Shown here piece after piece: positions 1 through 10,113 of a stretch of 64,000 nt of DNA. Position 1 is the stretch's first letter. Each line of letters begins with the position of its first letter. Made by a program: the position numbers and the translations under genes. Under the pieces are notes generated by a model that ran no database searches, was not told the DNA's origin, and was given only the letters and a program-made list of their open reading frames with translations. The stretch covers positions 51,516,335-51,580,334 of the forward strand of contig CM046003.1 in NCBI GenBank assembly GCA_025175895.1. The letters are read 5' to 3'. This DNA comes from Wurfbainia villosa (lineage: Eukaryota; Streptophyta; Magnoliopsida; Zingiberales; Zingiberaceae).

Positions 1-183
1 TAGTCAACAATTCACGGAGTTTATGCGACAAAATCTAGTAGATGAAGAAACCAAACGACTAGAAGGTGGCTTTGATGACTGAATTACACCTAATATGGCA
101 GAGACTCACTTTGAGCAAATGATGAGGAAGACGTAGATGACATAGGAAGTAAAGAAGGACAATCCATTCAATCACCACTGGAA

Positions 184-627
184 GAACTTGAGGATTATAT
201 AATTGATACTTTAATTGAGCAGTGCATTGCTTCAATCCAAACACCTCCTAACCTCAAGGGTCTAAAAGAGCCTACCTTAACCCTCACCGAAACTTTAGCT
301 ACCAATAACGAAGACCATTTAATGATTTGCATTGATAAAATTTCATTTGACATAATAGAATCCACTGATCAATCTTTTGGTGAGATTATTTGTGGTGAGT
401 TACATTATTCACAGCATATGGATGAAATAGAATATCATGATCAAACTCCTGATGATTCTTTAAAGATAAGCATGTTCACTCTCGAACCAAGGAAGACAAC
501 CAATAAATATCTTGCCTCTCCACGAGCAAGATTTAAGAGATATGGTGATAAGGGACCACAAGGGAGGAGGCGTAAGGTGAGCAAATATCTTGCTCCCCCA
601 CGAGCAAGATTCAAACACATCAAATGA
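184..627 (+). pseudogene. Athila A distal gag-region reading frame, function unknown
   Basis: A frame open from about 184 to a stop at 625-627; the first ATG in it is at 322, but upstream codons are open too. It ends just before the conserved Athila motif at 641-695, where Athila B has the end of its protease. I see no retropepsin D-S/T-G, RT or integrase motif. The C-terminus is basic and contains a duplicated block (KYLASPRARFK and KYLAPPRARFK). Upstream of 184 the reading is broken by stops. Most likely a remnant of the gag C-terminal region or a linker; assignment rests on position rather than on a recognised domain. Confidence 0.45.
509..610 (+). repeat. Two hairpin-forming direct repeats
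   Basis: Two near-identical 24-base units at 509-532 and 587-610. Each reads ATCTTGC, a short spacer, then GCAAGAT. The second unit has a perfect 9-base stem (ATCTTGCTC/GAGCAAGAT) with a 6-base loop. They encode the duplicated peptide at the end of the upstream frame. Confidence 0.7.
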
Positions 628-640
628 AATGTAGGAAAAA

Positions 641-695
641 GGTCGAGCTAAAAGATCTTAAACAAAGTGCTTCTTGGGAGGCAACTCAAGTTTAG
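641..695 (+). promoter_or_regulatory. Conserved Athila motif between gag/pol and env-position ORF
   Basis: This stretch contains CTTCTTGGGAGGCAACTCAA and is nearly identical to 62890-62944 of Athila B, although the coding sequences on either side differ. The motif is a familiar marker of this junction in plant Athila elements. Its role is not established; splicing or an internal RNA start for the downstream ORF are possibilities I infer from its position. Confidence 0.7.
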
Positions 696-1058
696 TTTTT
701 TTGTTCTCTTTTTATTTTATGGCATTCGTTTGTGTAATTTGAACTTTAATTTATAACATTTAGCATTTTGCAAATAAATTAGGACTAGAAAGAACTTGCT
801 AGGTAGAAATAGAAATCATTTTGAACCTACACGACTGAGCGTGTAAGAACATGGTCGTGCCCCATATTCCAACAGCACACACGACTTGGTCGTGTGTTTT
901 CACACGACCGTGTCACGCAGGGGTTAAATGGCCAAGCCGTGCATTTTCACCTCAAATGCGCTGTGTGCTTTGGTTCCTCTTACCCTAGCCATGTGAATCT
1001 TTCTTCCCCACCACCTAAAAGCATGTCCAACCTTCAAGGAAGCTCAAAAAAAGTAAGG
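696..1058 (+). other. Non-coding leader of the env-position ORF
   Basis: AT-rich spacer from the conserved motif to the ATG at 1059. Around 829-925 it carries facing copies of CACACGAC and GTCGTGTG, for example CGACTTGGTCGTGTG followed by CACACGACCGTGT. The same motif family occurs in the equivalent leader of Athila B (63121-63230) and in the Athila LTR (59545-59585). I see no coding sequence. Confidence 0.6.
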
Positions 1059-1455
1059 ATGAGGAGAACCAAACAAGTGACATCTCGATTCGGTGCTTCA
1101 GAGCGAAGGACAAGGAGAATGGGCACCCTTCAAGCTCCGGAGGAAGGTAACGTTCTTCCAACCCTCCTTTTTCAAAATAATGAGCATAGGGATAGATATA
1201 ACATGATTGCTACTAAAAGAATCACCACAACTAGGTATCTTGATGAAGATTTACTAGAATCACTAGGTTTATTTGGTGATATTCAAGTCCTATTTGTAAA
1301 AATGGAGCGGGGAGAGATAATGAGGATAAGACACCCAACCTACCCTAGGATAGTTTTAGCGTTTTTAAATTCTTTAGAAGCTGAGGTTTTAACGGGTAGA
1401 GAGAACGAAGAGGGTAGGATTACCTTTAGGTTATTTAACATTGAACATGAATGAC
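1059..1455 (+). pseudogene. Athila env-position ORF, N-terminal part (interrupted)
   Basis: Start of the large ORF that lies after gag/pol in Athila elements and resembles the Pfam ATHILA ORF-1 family, whose function is unknown. I chose the ATG at 1059 because Athila B has the matching ATG at 63360, followed by the same MRRTKQV start. An upstream in-frame ATG at 894 has no counterpart. Conserved blocks include RYLDEDLLESLG and FRLFNIEHE. The frame ends at a TGA (1453-1455) at the insertion point of the solo LTR. The protein continues at 3313-3338, 5050-5230 and 19428 onward. I see no signal peptide or membrane segment in this part, so the name refers to position only. Confidence 0.75.
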
Positions 1456-3307
1456 TGATAAGCGGTATTTGTGTCGTGGTACCATTTCAAATTAATTATC
1501 GAACCCCTTAACTACACTAATATAGAATAGTGGATGGCCCGGATCATTTTTCAACGAGTGTAATCGACAGAATAGTAAACTTAGGATCACTAATTATTGC
1601 TTTGGATTTTCTATTGAAGATTGGGGGTTTGGGATTTGAGATCTAATCTACGATTGCAAGGTAATTAAAGCTCTTAACTAACATGCAACAACTAAATCAA
1701 ATAATGCAGGAATTAAAGCAATAAAAACTGGAAAAGGAACTAATATGATCAACCCAAGATATGCCCGGTGAATGAACAAGGTCCTCCGGCTAAATCCGAC
1801 GAAGCTCGATCGAGACTCCGCATATGACAGTGAATGTGAGATGGTGCAAACTTCTTAATCCAGTAGTTTGACCGATACTCCAAACTCTCGCGGATCCGGT
1901 TGAGCTCGAAGAAGTGTCATCGGGGGCAGAACTTCTCCTCGAATCTGAAAGAGAAGGTGGATGAGTTGTGAGATGGAGGACGTCGCCGAATTCTCTCAAT
2001 GAAATGGTTCCTCCTCAATTCCATGGAGGAAAGTGGGTGGAGGCGACTGCTAAGGCTCAAGGGAAGAAAAGATTTAACTAACAACCTAATGAAAACATGA
2101 TTAAAAGAAAGCAATTAAAGTAAAGCTTGAAATTAAATCTAACCTAACTAACTATAACCTAATTACCCATAGAAACATTTCATCAAACACTAAACATGAA
2201 TCAAATTAAACTAACTACGTGCAAATTAAACATGGAAGGGAAATGTGATTACAAACGTTCAACCAATTAACAACCAAACAATCAAAACATGTAGATGCTG
2301 GAAAATGGAGCTGCTGATCGATGTGAAGAAGCTGTCGATTATGAAACTGAGCTGGAATAGGAACTGCCGGAGCTGGAAATTGGATGAAGGCCGGAGCTGT
2401 GATGGGCTGGTCGGATAGAGATGGCTGAGGGAGCTACCGGTAGTGGATGGCCGGAGCTGTGGGGGTCACCGGTAGGATGTTGTGGTGAAGATGGCAGCGG
2501 CAGAGCTCGGTGAAGAAACGGATGGCTGCCGGAGCTGTCGGAGTGAGGAGATGATACAGGGCTACCACCGGTCACCGGAGAAGGAGGGGATCCCCTTCCT
2601 CTCCGGTGACCGGCGAGGAAGGCGGCGGCGAGCGCGGTGGTGGTGGCGTCGGGTGGAAATCGCGAAGAAGAAGCAAATGCCGGCTGCGGTGCAAGGGAAA
2701 ATGTTGGTATTTTTAAAGCCTTTTTCCTTGGGCGTCCGATCTAAGATGGATCAAATCTCAGCCGTCCAACTGAAGCTAGGTCAATTGCCTTGATGAATCA
2801 AATTAAGGGTTGTGCATCCAACGATTGAGAATTCTCCGACTTTGAATGGATGGATCTGATCAATCTGAAAGGCTAATCACGATCGGTCTGGATGAACGGT
2901 CAAGATGTCTAGATCTTAATGTGTGGACCGGATCACTCCAAATCTGGATAGATGACTCAGATCAATCAGATCTCATCAGGCGGTCAAGATTAAACAGATC
3001 TGAACCCTTGATTAAATTGCCTCTGATCTTGATGAAGGACTCAAATTCTTCCAGCTTAAAATGCCCATAATCTCCCTTAGATGAAGTCATATTTGATCCA
3101 ACTTGAGTCTAGTCCAGTGGCTCATCTCGATCTCCTACAATTAAGATATAAAATTTGCATATAAGTCCAAAATTAAGGAGAATTTACAATAAGGTCCAAA
3201 AATAAATCCAACTAAGAAAGCATGCAAATAATCAACAATTAAACACATGAAGGGATTAAAACAATGATATTAAGGACCAAAATAATCCGACAAAATGGTA
3301 GTTATCA
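1456..3307. repeat. Solo LTR of an unassigned LTR retrotransposon
   Basis: A 1852-base insert that begins TGATAAG and ends TTATCA, flanked by the 5-base duplication ATGAC at 1451-1455 and 3308-3312. Short inverted TG...CA ends plus a 5-base TSD with no internal region is the mark of LTR-LTR recombination. The flanks rejoin to match 63739-63780 of Athila B. Short open frames inside (for example 2482-2793) do not resemble known proteins, and the GC-rich part at 2340-2700 looks like LTR sequence rather than a gene. The lineage was not determined; no partner LTR is present in the window. Confidence 0.8.
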
Positions 3308-3338
3308 ATGACTACTACACCAATGGAACACATGTTTT

Positions 3339-5049
3339 TTTTTTTGATGAAGGGTAAATAGATATCATCAAGAAAAAGCACAAACATACAGTAGCCAAGG
3401 GTTCATTCTCATGTCATGTCTGACGAAGTATCAGATCTGAGATGTACCCGACGCGGCGTACAAGTGCTGTCATGAGTACCAAACCTCTCACACAATACAT
3501 TCACTCATGTGTACCGTCCATGTTTCTCTGTGCTCCCGTGCACCGTTCAATTGCACTCAGCTCCTCTTGCATACCTTCTTGTGTCATCCTGTCTCCTGAG
3601 GCCACCTAATAGAAATCATGTGAGGCCAGGACAGTTCCCCCCTCACACATTGACTTCCACATCAACAGCAGGCCCATTATAAACATTCCACCACAAACAT
3701 TCTAGCTTAGCTTTGCTCGATCTCCGGCTCGGCATTGGACCTTTTGAGTCAACTCACGCATTCCAAGCAGTGGCGGCGGTGTAGCGATGGCTAGAGCCGA
3801 GGCACGGTTGCTTGGCCGGTCCATGTTTTGCACACCCAACTGCACTGCATTTTCTGCACGAAAGGCCATGATGGCCGACACACGCCAAGGTCAGCAGTTT
3901 CAAACCCGTCCCTTGTCTCGTTGACCGCATCGCCTCCCGCTTGGTGCCTTCGTTCTCCCCCAAGCCTTGGCCGGAGAACCATCATCACCACGTGAAGCCT
4001 TTGGAAGGTTTAGGCTCGTGGGCGGCATGCGAGGCACCGGAAATCCTTCGGACCCGCCTCCAGCCCGTCTCACGACAGGAGACCTCCATCCTCTCTAGGC
4101 CTTTCCTCCTCATTTCCTTGCTGCTGCACGCTCAAGCGACGCCAGCGATTTCTGCACAAAGAGGTTATGTAGTCGGCGCACATCAAGCTTGCAGCAGGAC
4201 CTCAAGTCTTGTTTCTGATCTCTCGCACGTTGCCTTCATCCTCTCCAATCTTTCACCGGAGAGACTCTAGCAGCCACAAGAAACTAGCCGGAGGCTTTGG
4301 ATGCCATGGACAGCAGCTGTGAGGCGCCGAAAATCCATCGGGGCCGCCTCCAGCCCGTCTCACGACAAGAAACCTCCATTTGAGCTTTGTCCTCCGCCTC
4401 GTCTTCCGCCTTGTCTTCGTTCCCAGTCTCCATCACTGCGACATCGTTGAGCTTAGAGCTTGGCGTCTTAAGGGTGGCGGGCATCCAAAGTATCCCCAAG
4501 ACCATCCGCGAGGTAGTACTTCGACGCGGCAATGCATCGTTGAGCTCCCTTGAGGTCTACCTCCACTTCAAGATCTTAAGGGACGGGGCATCGATTCCCA
4601 AGACCATCCGCGAGGTAGTACTCACCATCAACACAGCGGCATCGATGAGCTCCGTAGGGGTTCGCCTCGCTTGGCCTTAAGGTGGCGGGCATCGCCAGTA
4701 TCCAAGATCCCAAGACCATCCGCAAGAGGTCGGGACCCCTCGCGCCAGCTCTCGCCGTTGCTCATGGCACTGTGGGAGCTCCGACGACGGCAGTTTCCTC
4801 GCCATCCGCCCGATGCCAACTCCTTTCGCCTTTCTTTCGCCGTTCGCCACAGCCAACGGTGGCCCTAAGAGAGCCCACCGTTGGTTCCATCCCTCACACC
4901 CCCGCCCCCCTCCGGCGACTTCCATTGTTGGTTCCTCCCCTCGCAACCCTCTCCCTCCCTTGCAGCCCCTGCCCCCCTCCGGCGACCCCTCATGGGATGC
5001 CGCCGGAGGGGGAGGGAAGATTCGGTGGTTTGGATTGCTAGAGAGCTCT
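3339..5049 (-). mobile_element. LINE (non-LTR retrotransposon) copy or LINE-mobilised sequence
   Basis: An insert of about 1.7 kb bounded by a long direct repeat, ATGGAACACATGTTTT, at 3323-3338 and 5050-5065. A long TSD together with a poly-T run at 3335-3345 indicates target-primed insertion on the - strand, the T run being the poly-A tail. On the - strand the end reads CTTGATGATATC...TTACCCTTCATCA before the A run, a familiar end of plant L1-type LINEs. No RT or endonuclease domain is present. The upstream half is GC-rich with internal repeats. It is probably an internally deleted LINE; a retrocopied transcript is the alternative. Confidence 0.55.
4029..4730 (-). repeat. Internal direct repeats within the LINE copy
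   Basis: A block around 4029-4091 recurs at 4321-4380, sharing CCTCCAGCCCGTCTCACGAC. Further on, CCCAAGACCATCCGC occurs three times near 4495, 4597 and 4710, with accompanying CATCG...GAGCTCC text. These look like an old tandem duplication with decay. Open frames across the repeats on both strands arise from GC-rich sequence and show no recognisable domain. Confidence 0.55.
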
Positions 5050-5230
5050 ATGGAACACATGTTTTGGCTTGCCTAGTGGAGGAGAGAGAAGAACCCTTAT
5101 TGGGTTCAACTCTCAGATCTTTTGGACTGAATTGACAGGAGAACATGCGTATGACCTTTCTAGGGCCAAAGCGTCGCACCTCCAAAACCCTATTTTCTGA
5201 TAACTACACCGAATTATGGCAAGTACTATT
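5050..5230 (+). pseudogene. Athila A env-position ORF, middle part
   Basis: Continuation of the ORF begun at 1059. It aligns with 63766-63945 of Athila B and includes the peptides FWTELTGEHAYD and SRAKASHLQNPIF. Stop codons interrupt it just after NPIF. It is cut by SIRE A after the target sequence CTATT (5226-5230) and resumes at 19428. A short 26-base piece at 3313-3338 lies between the solo LTR and the LINE copy. Confidence 0.75.
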
Positions 5231-5724
5231 TGTAAGGGATCGTTGGAACGCTAGAGGGGGGGGGGGTGAATAGCGTCGTGCTATGCGTCGATGGAATTCT
5301 TTTACGTGTTCGTCTACAAACTTCGTTAGCGCAGCAGAATATAGATAATAATAACAATAACGAAATAGACAAACACAAGAACACAAGAATATAACATGGT
5401 TCGGAACCGAATGGTTCCTACTCCACGGATCGAGCTCTAAAGAGCTCTAGCGATGCCACAAACACCACTAAGCAATAAACTCCTTCTCGACAACACGTCG
5501 GAGGTGGAGAAACCTCTTACAATAGTTTACAACAATAAACTAAATACAACAAGCAATTATAATGAAATACAATGCAATACAAGTAAAGAAAACACTTTAC
5601 GAATGCCTTTGGATTGCTTGCTTTTGGTTCCTTGAAGAATGGCCTTGGAGTCCCTGATTTGTAGTAACAAATCACCCCAAGGATGCTCAAGAATCGGTTG
5701 GTTTTTTCTCCTCCACGAGCTCCA

Positions 5725-5731
5725 TTTATAT
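5725..5731 (-). promoter_or_regulatory. Candidate TATA box of SIRE A 3' LTR
   Basis: ATATAAA on the - strand, followed by TGGAGCTC. It is conserved at the same place in the partner LTR (18367-18373), and a related TTTAAATGGAGCTC lies in the + strand SIRE C LTR near 23132. Confidence 0.5.
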
Positions 5732-6299
5732 CTTCTGCCTGGGCTGGAAAAAGTCGATCAGTCGACTGCTCGGGACCATCAGTCGACTGATGCCACTGTT
5801 GTCTTGAGACAACGACTAGATCCACGCTGGAAAAATCCAACGGATCCATCATCAGTCAACTGATTATGACCATCAGTCGACTGATCAAGCCATCACTCGA
5901 CTATTGAACGTAGCGATCGAGTGAGACTCCATTCTGTGCTCTAAAACCCGAGCATCAGTTGACTGATCACACGATCAGTCGACTGCTCGACCAATCAATC
6001 GATTGCCCTCCTCTGGAAGTCGACTGCTAGGCCAATTCCCGCAGTCAAACCCTAGTTGACTCTCACTAGTTGACTGCCATATGACACCAGTCGACTGGCA
6101 CACCTCAAACATGAGGTTTTAGCCCAAGTATGGTTCCCCCATACTTGCTAGACCACCCTTAGCCTAGACCTAAGCTTTCTAGCCACCTCCATCAGCCTCA
6201 CGCCTCTCGGATCCCTCCAAGTCATCCATGACTTGTTAATCCATCGTGCTAGTCTTCAGGTGCTTCCATCGGCTATATCATGCTAATGGTGTCTACACC

Positions 6300-6535
6300 G
6301 CCAAGGCACATTGGACTTACGCCGCCAAGACTCTGCTTGGACTTTACACCACCAACCATTGGACTTATGCTGCCAAGACTCCCGCTTGGACTTTACGCCG
6401 CCAATATCAAACCCCTTGGACTTCTCAAATGCCAAGACTCAAGCTTGGACTTTCCCTTGCCAACCCATGTTGGACTTTCCATGCCAAGACCCATGCTTGG
6501 ACTTTACATGCCAAGTACTCAAGACTTGGACTTTC
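6300..6535 (-). repeat. Tandem CCAAG/CTTGG hairpin units in SIRE A 3' LTR
   Basis: About nine degenerate units of 24-45 bases, each with GCCAAGAC, a short spacer and GCTTGGACTTT. CCAAG and CTTGG are inverted, so every unit can fold. The same unit type is in the 5' LTR (18950-19200) and in diverged form in SIRE B (49500-49715). Confidence 0.7.
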
Positions 6536-6753
6536 CATGACATGGTCAACTCCAGTCAACCATCAAAGTCTCCCTCGAGTCAAACTCGAGTCCGGTTAAA
6601 CATAACCCAGGTTGATTGTATAAACAATCTCCCCAAAACATCAACATACATTAATGTCAAATATCAATGTCAACTTACTTTGTCAAATATCAAAATATCA
6701 CTCGAGTCAAACTCGAGTCTGGTCAATCGTGACCTGGGCCGATTGCACCAACA

Positions 6754-6775
6754 ATCTCCCTCTTTTTTATGTTTG
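6754..6775 (-). promoter_or_regulatory. SIRE A polypurine tract
   Basis: On the - strand AAAAAAGAGGGAGAT directly precedes the LTR start TGTTGG, the expected place for plus-strand DNA priming. Confidence 0.65.
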
Positions 6776-8771
6776 ACAAAAACACATACTTTTGAGTTAG
6801 AACACTAACTTAATTCTTCTTACCAATTTCCCAAATTGGTAATCCCAAACATTCTCCCCCTTTTTGACTAACATCAAAAAGGTTCTCTCCAAGGAGGTCA
6901 ATGTCTCATGTCCAATGAGATCTTATAATCTCCCCCTTGGTCCAAAAATACATAGGATGCCTACCATCTTCCTAGTGATAAGTCCCATATCACTCAAGAG
7001 AGGCAATCCTATACTCTCCCAATTTCCAAATTGGGTATCTTAAAATCACATTTTCCTCCTCATGAGAAAAAGTACCATCCATCATCCCATGATGGATACC
7101 TCCCCCTAAAGGCTTGCTCCCCCTTGAGCATTGCACCAACAATGTCCTTGGAAAGTCCCTAAGCCAATAGGAACTCTAAACCATCAAGAATAAGGTTCAA
7201 AGTTCAAACATGAACTCTCCACACCTTAATATTGATACATCATCCTAACACCTCTCCTAATCTATATCCAATGGATTTTCACCCTTTATAATGCTTTCCA
7301 AAGTATATCCTAGGGTTAGGAGTGGTTAGGAGCCTTTACCGTAGCTGAAATCGGGTTAAACAACCTTGTTTAATCGATCGAGTCTGCGAAACCGATCGGT
7401 GAAGTGCCCATCGATCGATTGGCACCAAGCATCGATCGAATCTGCGCGGGCGATTACGCTGCCACTTCCGCCGGTGGTTTCCGCCAGGCGATTTTCACGA
7501 GCGATTTCGGTGGCGGTGCCATCTCGCGCGGTGCGAGGGCATTTTGCGGCGGTTTGACACCCGGCGATTTCTTGCGAGCCGTTACTGCGGCGGTGTTGCC
7601 CATCGATCGAGCGCCTGTAGAGGCAGTTAACTAATAACTGAAAAACTCAGTTTTTCAATTATCAGAATCCAAGTTTGAAAAACCATAAGTAATTATACAT
7701 AGCTCAAAAAATCATGAAATTTCATATGTATAATACTTATAACACATACAATCGGTGAAAAATATTGGAAAAATGTTTTAACCATTAAAATAGGATATTG
7801 ATACAAAGTTCAAAAACTATCAAAATTTTAAAGTTTTTGATCTACTTTGTATCAACTTCTTCAATGGTGATTGCTATCAAAAGATAGACTTCACCAAGGT
7901 TTTCTAAAGTGATTTTAAAATGTTTTTGAAAACCTATTTTGAATCATGGACTATTGGGTAGATATATATGACTTGTATATTAGCTTTCCTCATGATTCTT
8001 ATGGATGAATGAAATAAGTTTAAGTTCATCTAGATGCACTACCTATGCACCTTGAACTTAACTTATTTTCCTAATATCTCACATGTTATCTAAGGTGTAT
8101 ACACACACATACATGTCATTTTGATGTGAGATGTGAGTTTTGTTCTCCCTAAACTAAGACCTTATACAATTTTTCTAAGGCAACCCTACTTGATTCCCTT
8201 ATAAATGGGACTCCAAGTCATGTCATTGTCCTTAAATCAATTTTAATCAAATTAAAATGCATGAATGATTATGGCATTAATGATGATATAAATAAACACA
8301 TGCTCATAATCATGATGTCATGGCATAAGATGGAATCTAAAAACACATGACATTTAAACCTTAATCATACACATAATCATGACATATAAATGATAAAAAT
8401 AAACATGATGTCATGACATGTTATATGAAAATCAAGGCATGCCAAATAAAATGTATAGGTATAATAATACCTAATTTTTAATATTAGTTACCATTTGATA
8501 TAATTAAGGATATTTTGCTATATTACCTAAATTTCTCAAAATGTGCCAAAAACCCAAAATAACACACTATAACCTCTAATCCTAAATTGTGTCAATTCAA
8601 TTGATTTTTCATAGTCCCAAAAATACATTGGCACATCCTAAAATCTTTTAGGATTACAATATCAATTCTATTTCCAAGGTATCCATAACCTTGAAAATAT
8701 CCTAAAGTGTCACATTTACCATGGTTGAGTTAACTACCCATCCATTTAAGGTTGACACACCCTAAACCCAT
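6776..8771 (-). other. SIRE A non-coding region between gag and 3' LTR
   Basis: Two kilobases where pol would be in a complete element. It is AT-rich with CCCCCTTTTTGA-type blocks (about 6855, 7090-7130) on the + strand. Homologous sequence lies in SIRE B at 59022-59254, so at least the outer part is original element sequence. A GC-rich islet (7366-7634) interrupts it. I find no conserved coding motif on either strand. Confidence 0.6.
7366..7634. other. GC-rich islet inside SIRE A
   Basis: About 270 bases, much richer in G+C than the AT-rich flanks and framed by several ATCGATCGA motifs (near 7374, 7411, 7431, 7601). The + strand has overlapping open frames (7366-7557, 7404-7634) with no recognised domain. 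It could be a captured host fragment or a family-specific regulatory block. The inverted pair GAAAAACTCAGTTTTTC lies just after it (7640-7656). Confidence 0.45.
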
Positions 8772-9266
8772 CTAGCGTGAATCAATCACGCTCTTAGAAA
8801 CCCAAAACCTATTTGAGCTCCTAGGGTTTACTAGGTATTCCTTAGAGATACCCTCCCTAGATACCTTCCTAATGACCCTTCTAGGCTTGTTAGCCTTGGT
8901 CATTTGAGTCTTGTCTAGGTTGACTCTAGGGGTGACTCCCCTTGCAACCTTCTTAGTGGCTTGCTTAGGTTTCCTTGAAACCCTAACCACTAGGCACATA
9001 CCTTGGTTACTCTTAGGGATAACTTCCCTAGTAACCTTGGTCTTCCTAGACCTAATTTGTGTTCCATAATCAAATGGAACACTATGATAAGCCACCTTAG
9101 GCTTAGGTTTGTGGCCCAAACCCTTCTTTCCCTTGGTTGACTTTTCTCTCTTTGGCCCTAGGTGTTGACATTGACTTTTGGACCTAGACTTTTGATCATT
9201 TGACCCTTTAAATTGATTTTGTATATTCCTAAGGGTCTTCTCAAGTTTTTCAAGCCTTGACCTCAA
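8772..9266 (-). pseudogene. SIRE A gag, C-terminal basic region
   Basis: A 164-residue open stretch downstream of the zinc knuckles, separated from them by a frame break near 9267-9317. It starts with a short coiled-coil-like segment (LEKLEKTLRNIQ) and is then Lys/Arg-rich. In complete SIRE-type elements this kind of segment lies between the gag zinc knuckles and protease. Here no protease follows; the frame ends and the sequence becomes non-coding. Function is inferred from position. Confidence 0.55.
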
Positions 9267-9317
9267 GGCTTGGTTTTCAATATCTAATTATCCAATTTTA
9301 GAATTTTGAATTGGTCT

Positions 9318-10113
9318 TTAGGCATTGTCCTTTCTAGGCATATGCCTAGTCCATTTGGGATTAAGACCTAGGTGCTCTTGCACCTTTCTAATTGTCTCCC
9401 TAGGTAGAATTAGTCTTGAGTTATTTGACCTAGGTTTGTTCTTAGATAAATTATTTTTAGGGACATTAGTCCCAAATTTCTCCTTATTTTCAAAATGAAA
9501 GTTCTTAGCTCCTAAACAAAGGTACTTGTTCCTATTAGCATGTTTTTCATAAATTGCAAGAGAATTAAAATTCCTAGCATGCTTTTGTCTATTAACTAAA
9601 GAAGGAGCATTATTGAAATGATATACCTTAGGGTTTGCCCTAGTGGCTCCCCCTACTTGTGATGCTCCCCTTTGCCCCTTCTTCTCCCCCTTCGGACATT
9701 GACTCCGGTACTGTCCCGGTTGTCGACATTTGAAGCAAATGACTTGCTCCTTGCTTTTGATATTTGGGGAACCGACATCCTTGATTTTTGGAACCGGTGA
9801 AGCTTTCTTGATCCTTTTAGGAAACTTACTCTTGTAGTGTCCTTGCTCCCTACACTCAAAGAAAATAATATGAATTTTATTATTATTTGAAATGCTCGAG
9901 TTACCTAGGGTGGTGGTGGCCGGATTTTGAGCTTCTTCATCTTGACCGGATGTTGAAGGCTCTTCCTCTTGCTCCGGCATGAAAGGTGGTCTAACTTCCT
10001 CCCCCTCAATCCTAGAGGTGGAGGTTTCCTCTAATTCTACTTCCTCTTCTTCCTTGGATGTTGATGGTCTCTCAACCTCCAAGTCCTCCATAGCTCCTTA
10101 GCATCTATATAAT
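9318..10113 (-). pseudogene. SIRE A gag, C-terminal part with two damaged zinc knuckles
   Basis: Continuation of gag after the Tekay A insertion. Near 10091-9900 it is Glu/Ser/Thr-rich, then come two CCHC-type knuckles. The first (FFECREQGHYKSKF) has Phe in place of the first and last Cys. The second (CFKCRQPGQYRSQC) has Gln in place of His. Intact knuckles bind genomic RNA in the capsid particle; both are compromised here. The true start is the gag ATG at 17809; the ATG at 10091 is internal. A frame shift near 10090 separates this piece from the preceding one. Confidence 0.75.

Larger units (their letters stand above)
5231..6753 (-). repeat. SIRE A 3' LTR
   Basis: 1523 bases, TGTAAGGG...CACCAACA on the + strand. 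It pairs with 17869-19422. It contains five exact copies of the palindrome CAGTCGACTG (5759, 5780, 5874, 5976, 6088) plus near-copies, and CCAAG/CTTGG repeats at 6300-6535. The G run at 5257-5267 corresponds to the CACCCCC...TCTAGCG end typical of these LTRs. Open frames read across the repeats are not genes. Confidence 0.85.

Noticed and set aside
1790..2793. Overlapping frames in the solo LTR as a captured gene
   Set aside because: No conserved domain; the segment lies between TG...CA ends with a 5-base TSD and reads as LTR sequence.
4677..5060. 127-codon - strand frame (MCSIELSS...) as a gene
   Set aside because: It starts in the Athila flank outside the LINE copy, runs through GC-rich repeats, and has a competing frame on the + strand.
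5759..6097. Palindrome clusters as CRISPR-type array
   Set aside because: Spacing is irregular, repeats are only 10 bases, no cas genes are present and the sequence is a plant LTR.
6246..6808. Trp/Thr-rich frames at 6246-6808 and 18875-19447 as repeat proteins
   Set aside because: They are translations of the CCAAG/CTTGG units in LTRs, open in three frames at once, with no start context or known family.
7404..7634. 76-codon open frame in the GC-rich islet as a gene
   Set aside because: No recognisable domain, a second open frame overlaps it, and high GC alone lengthens chance frames.
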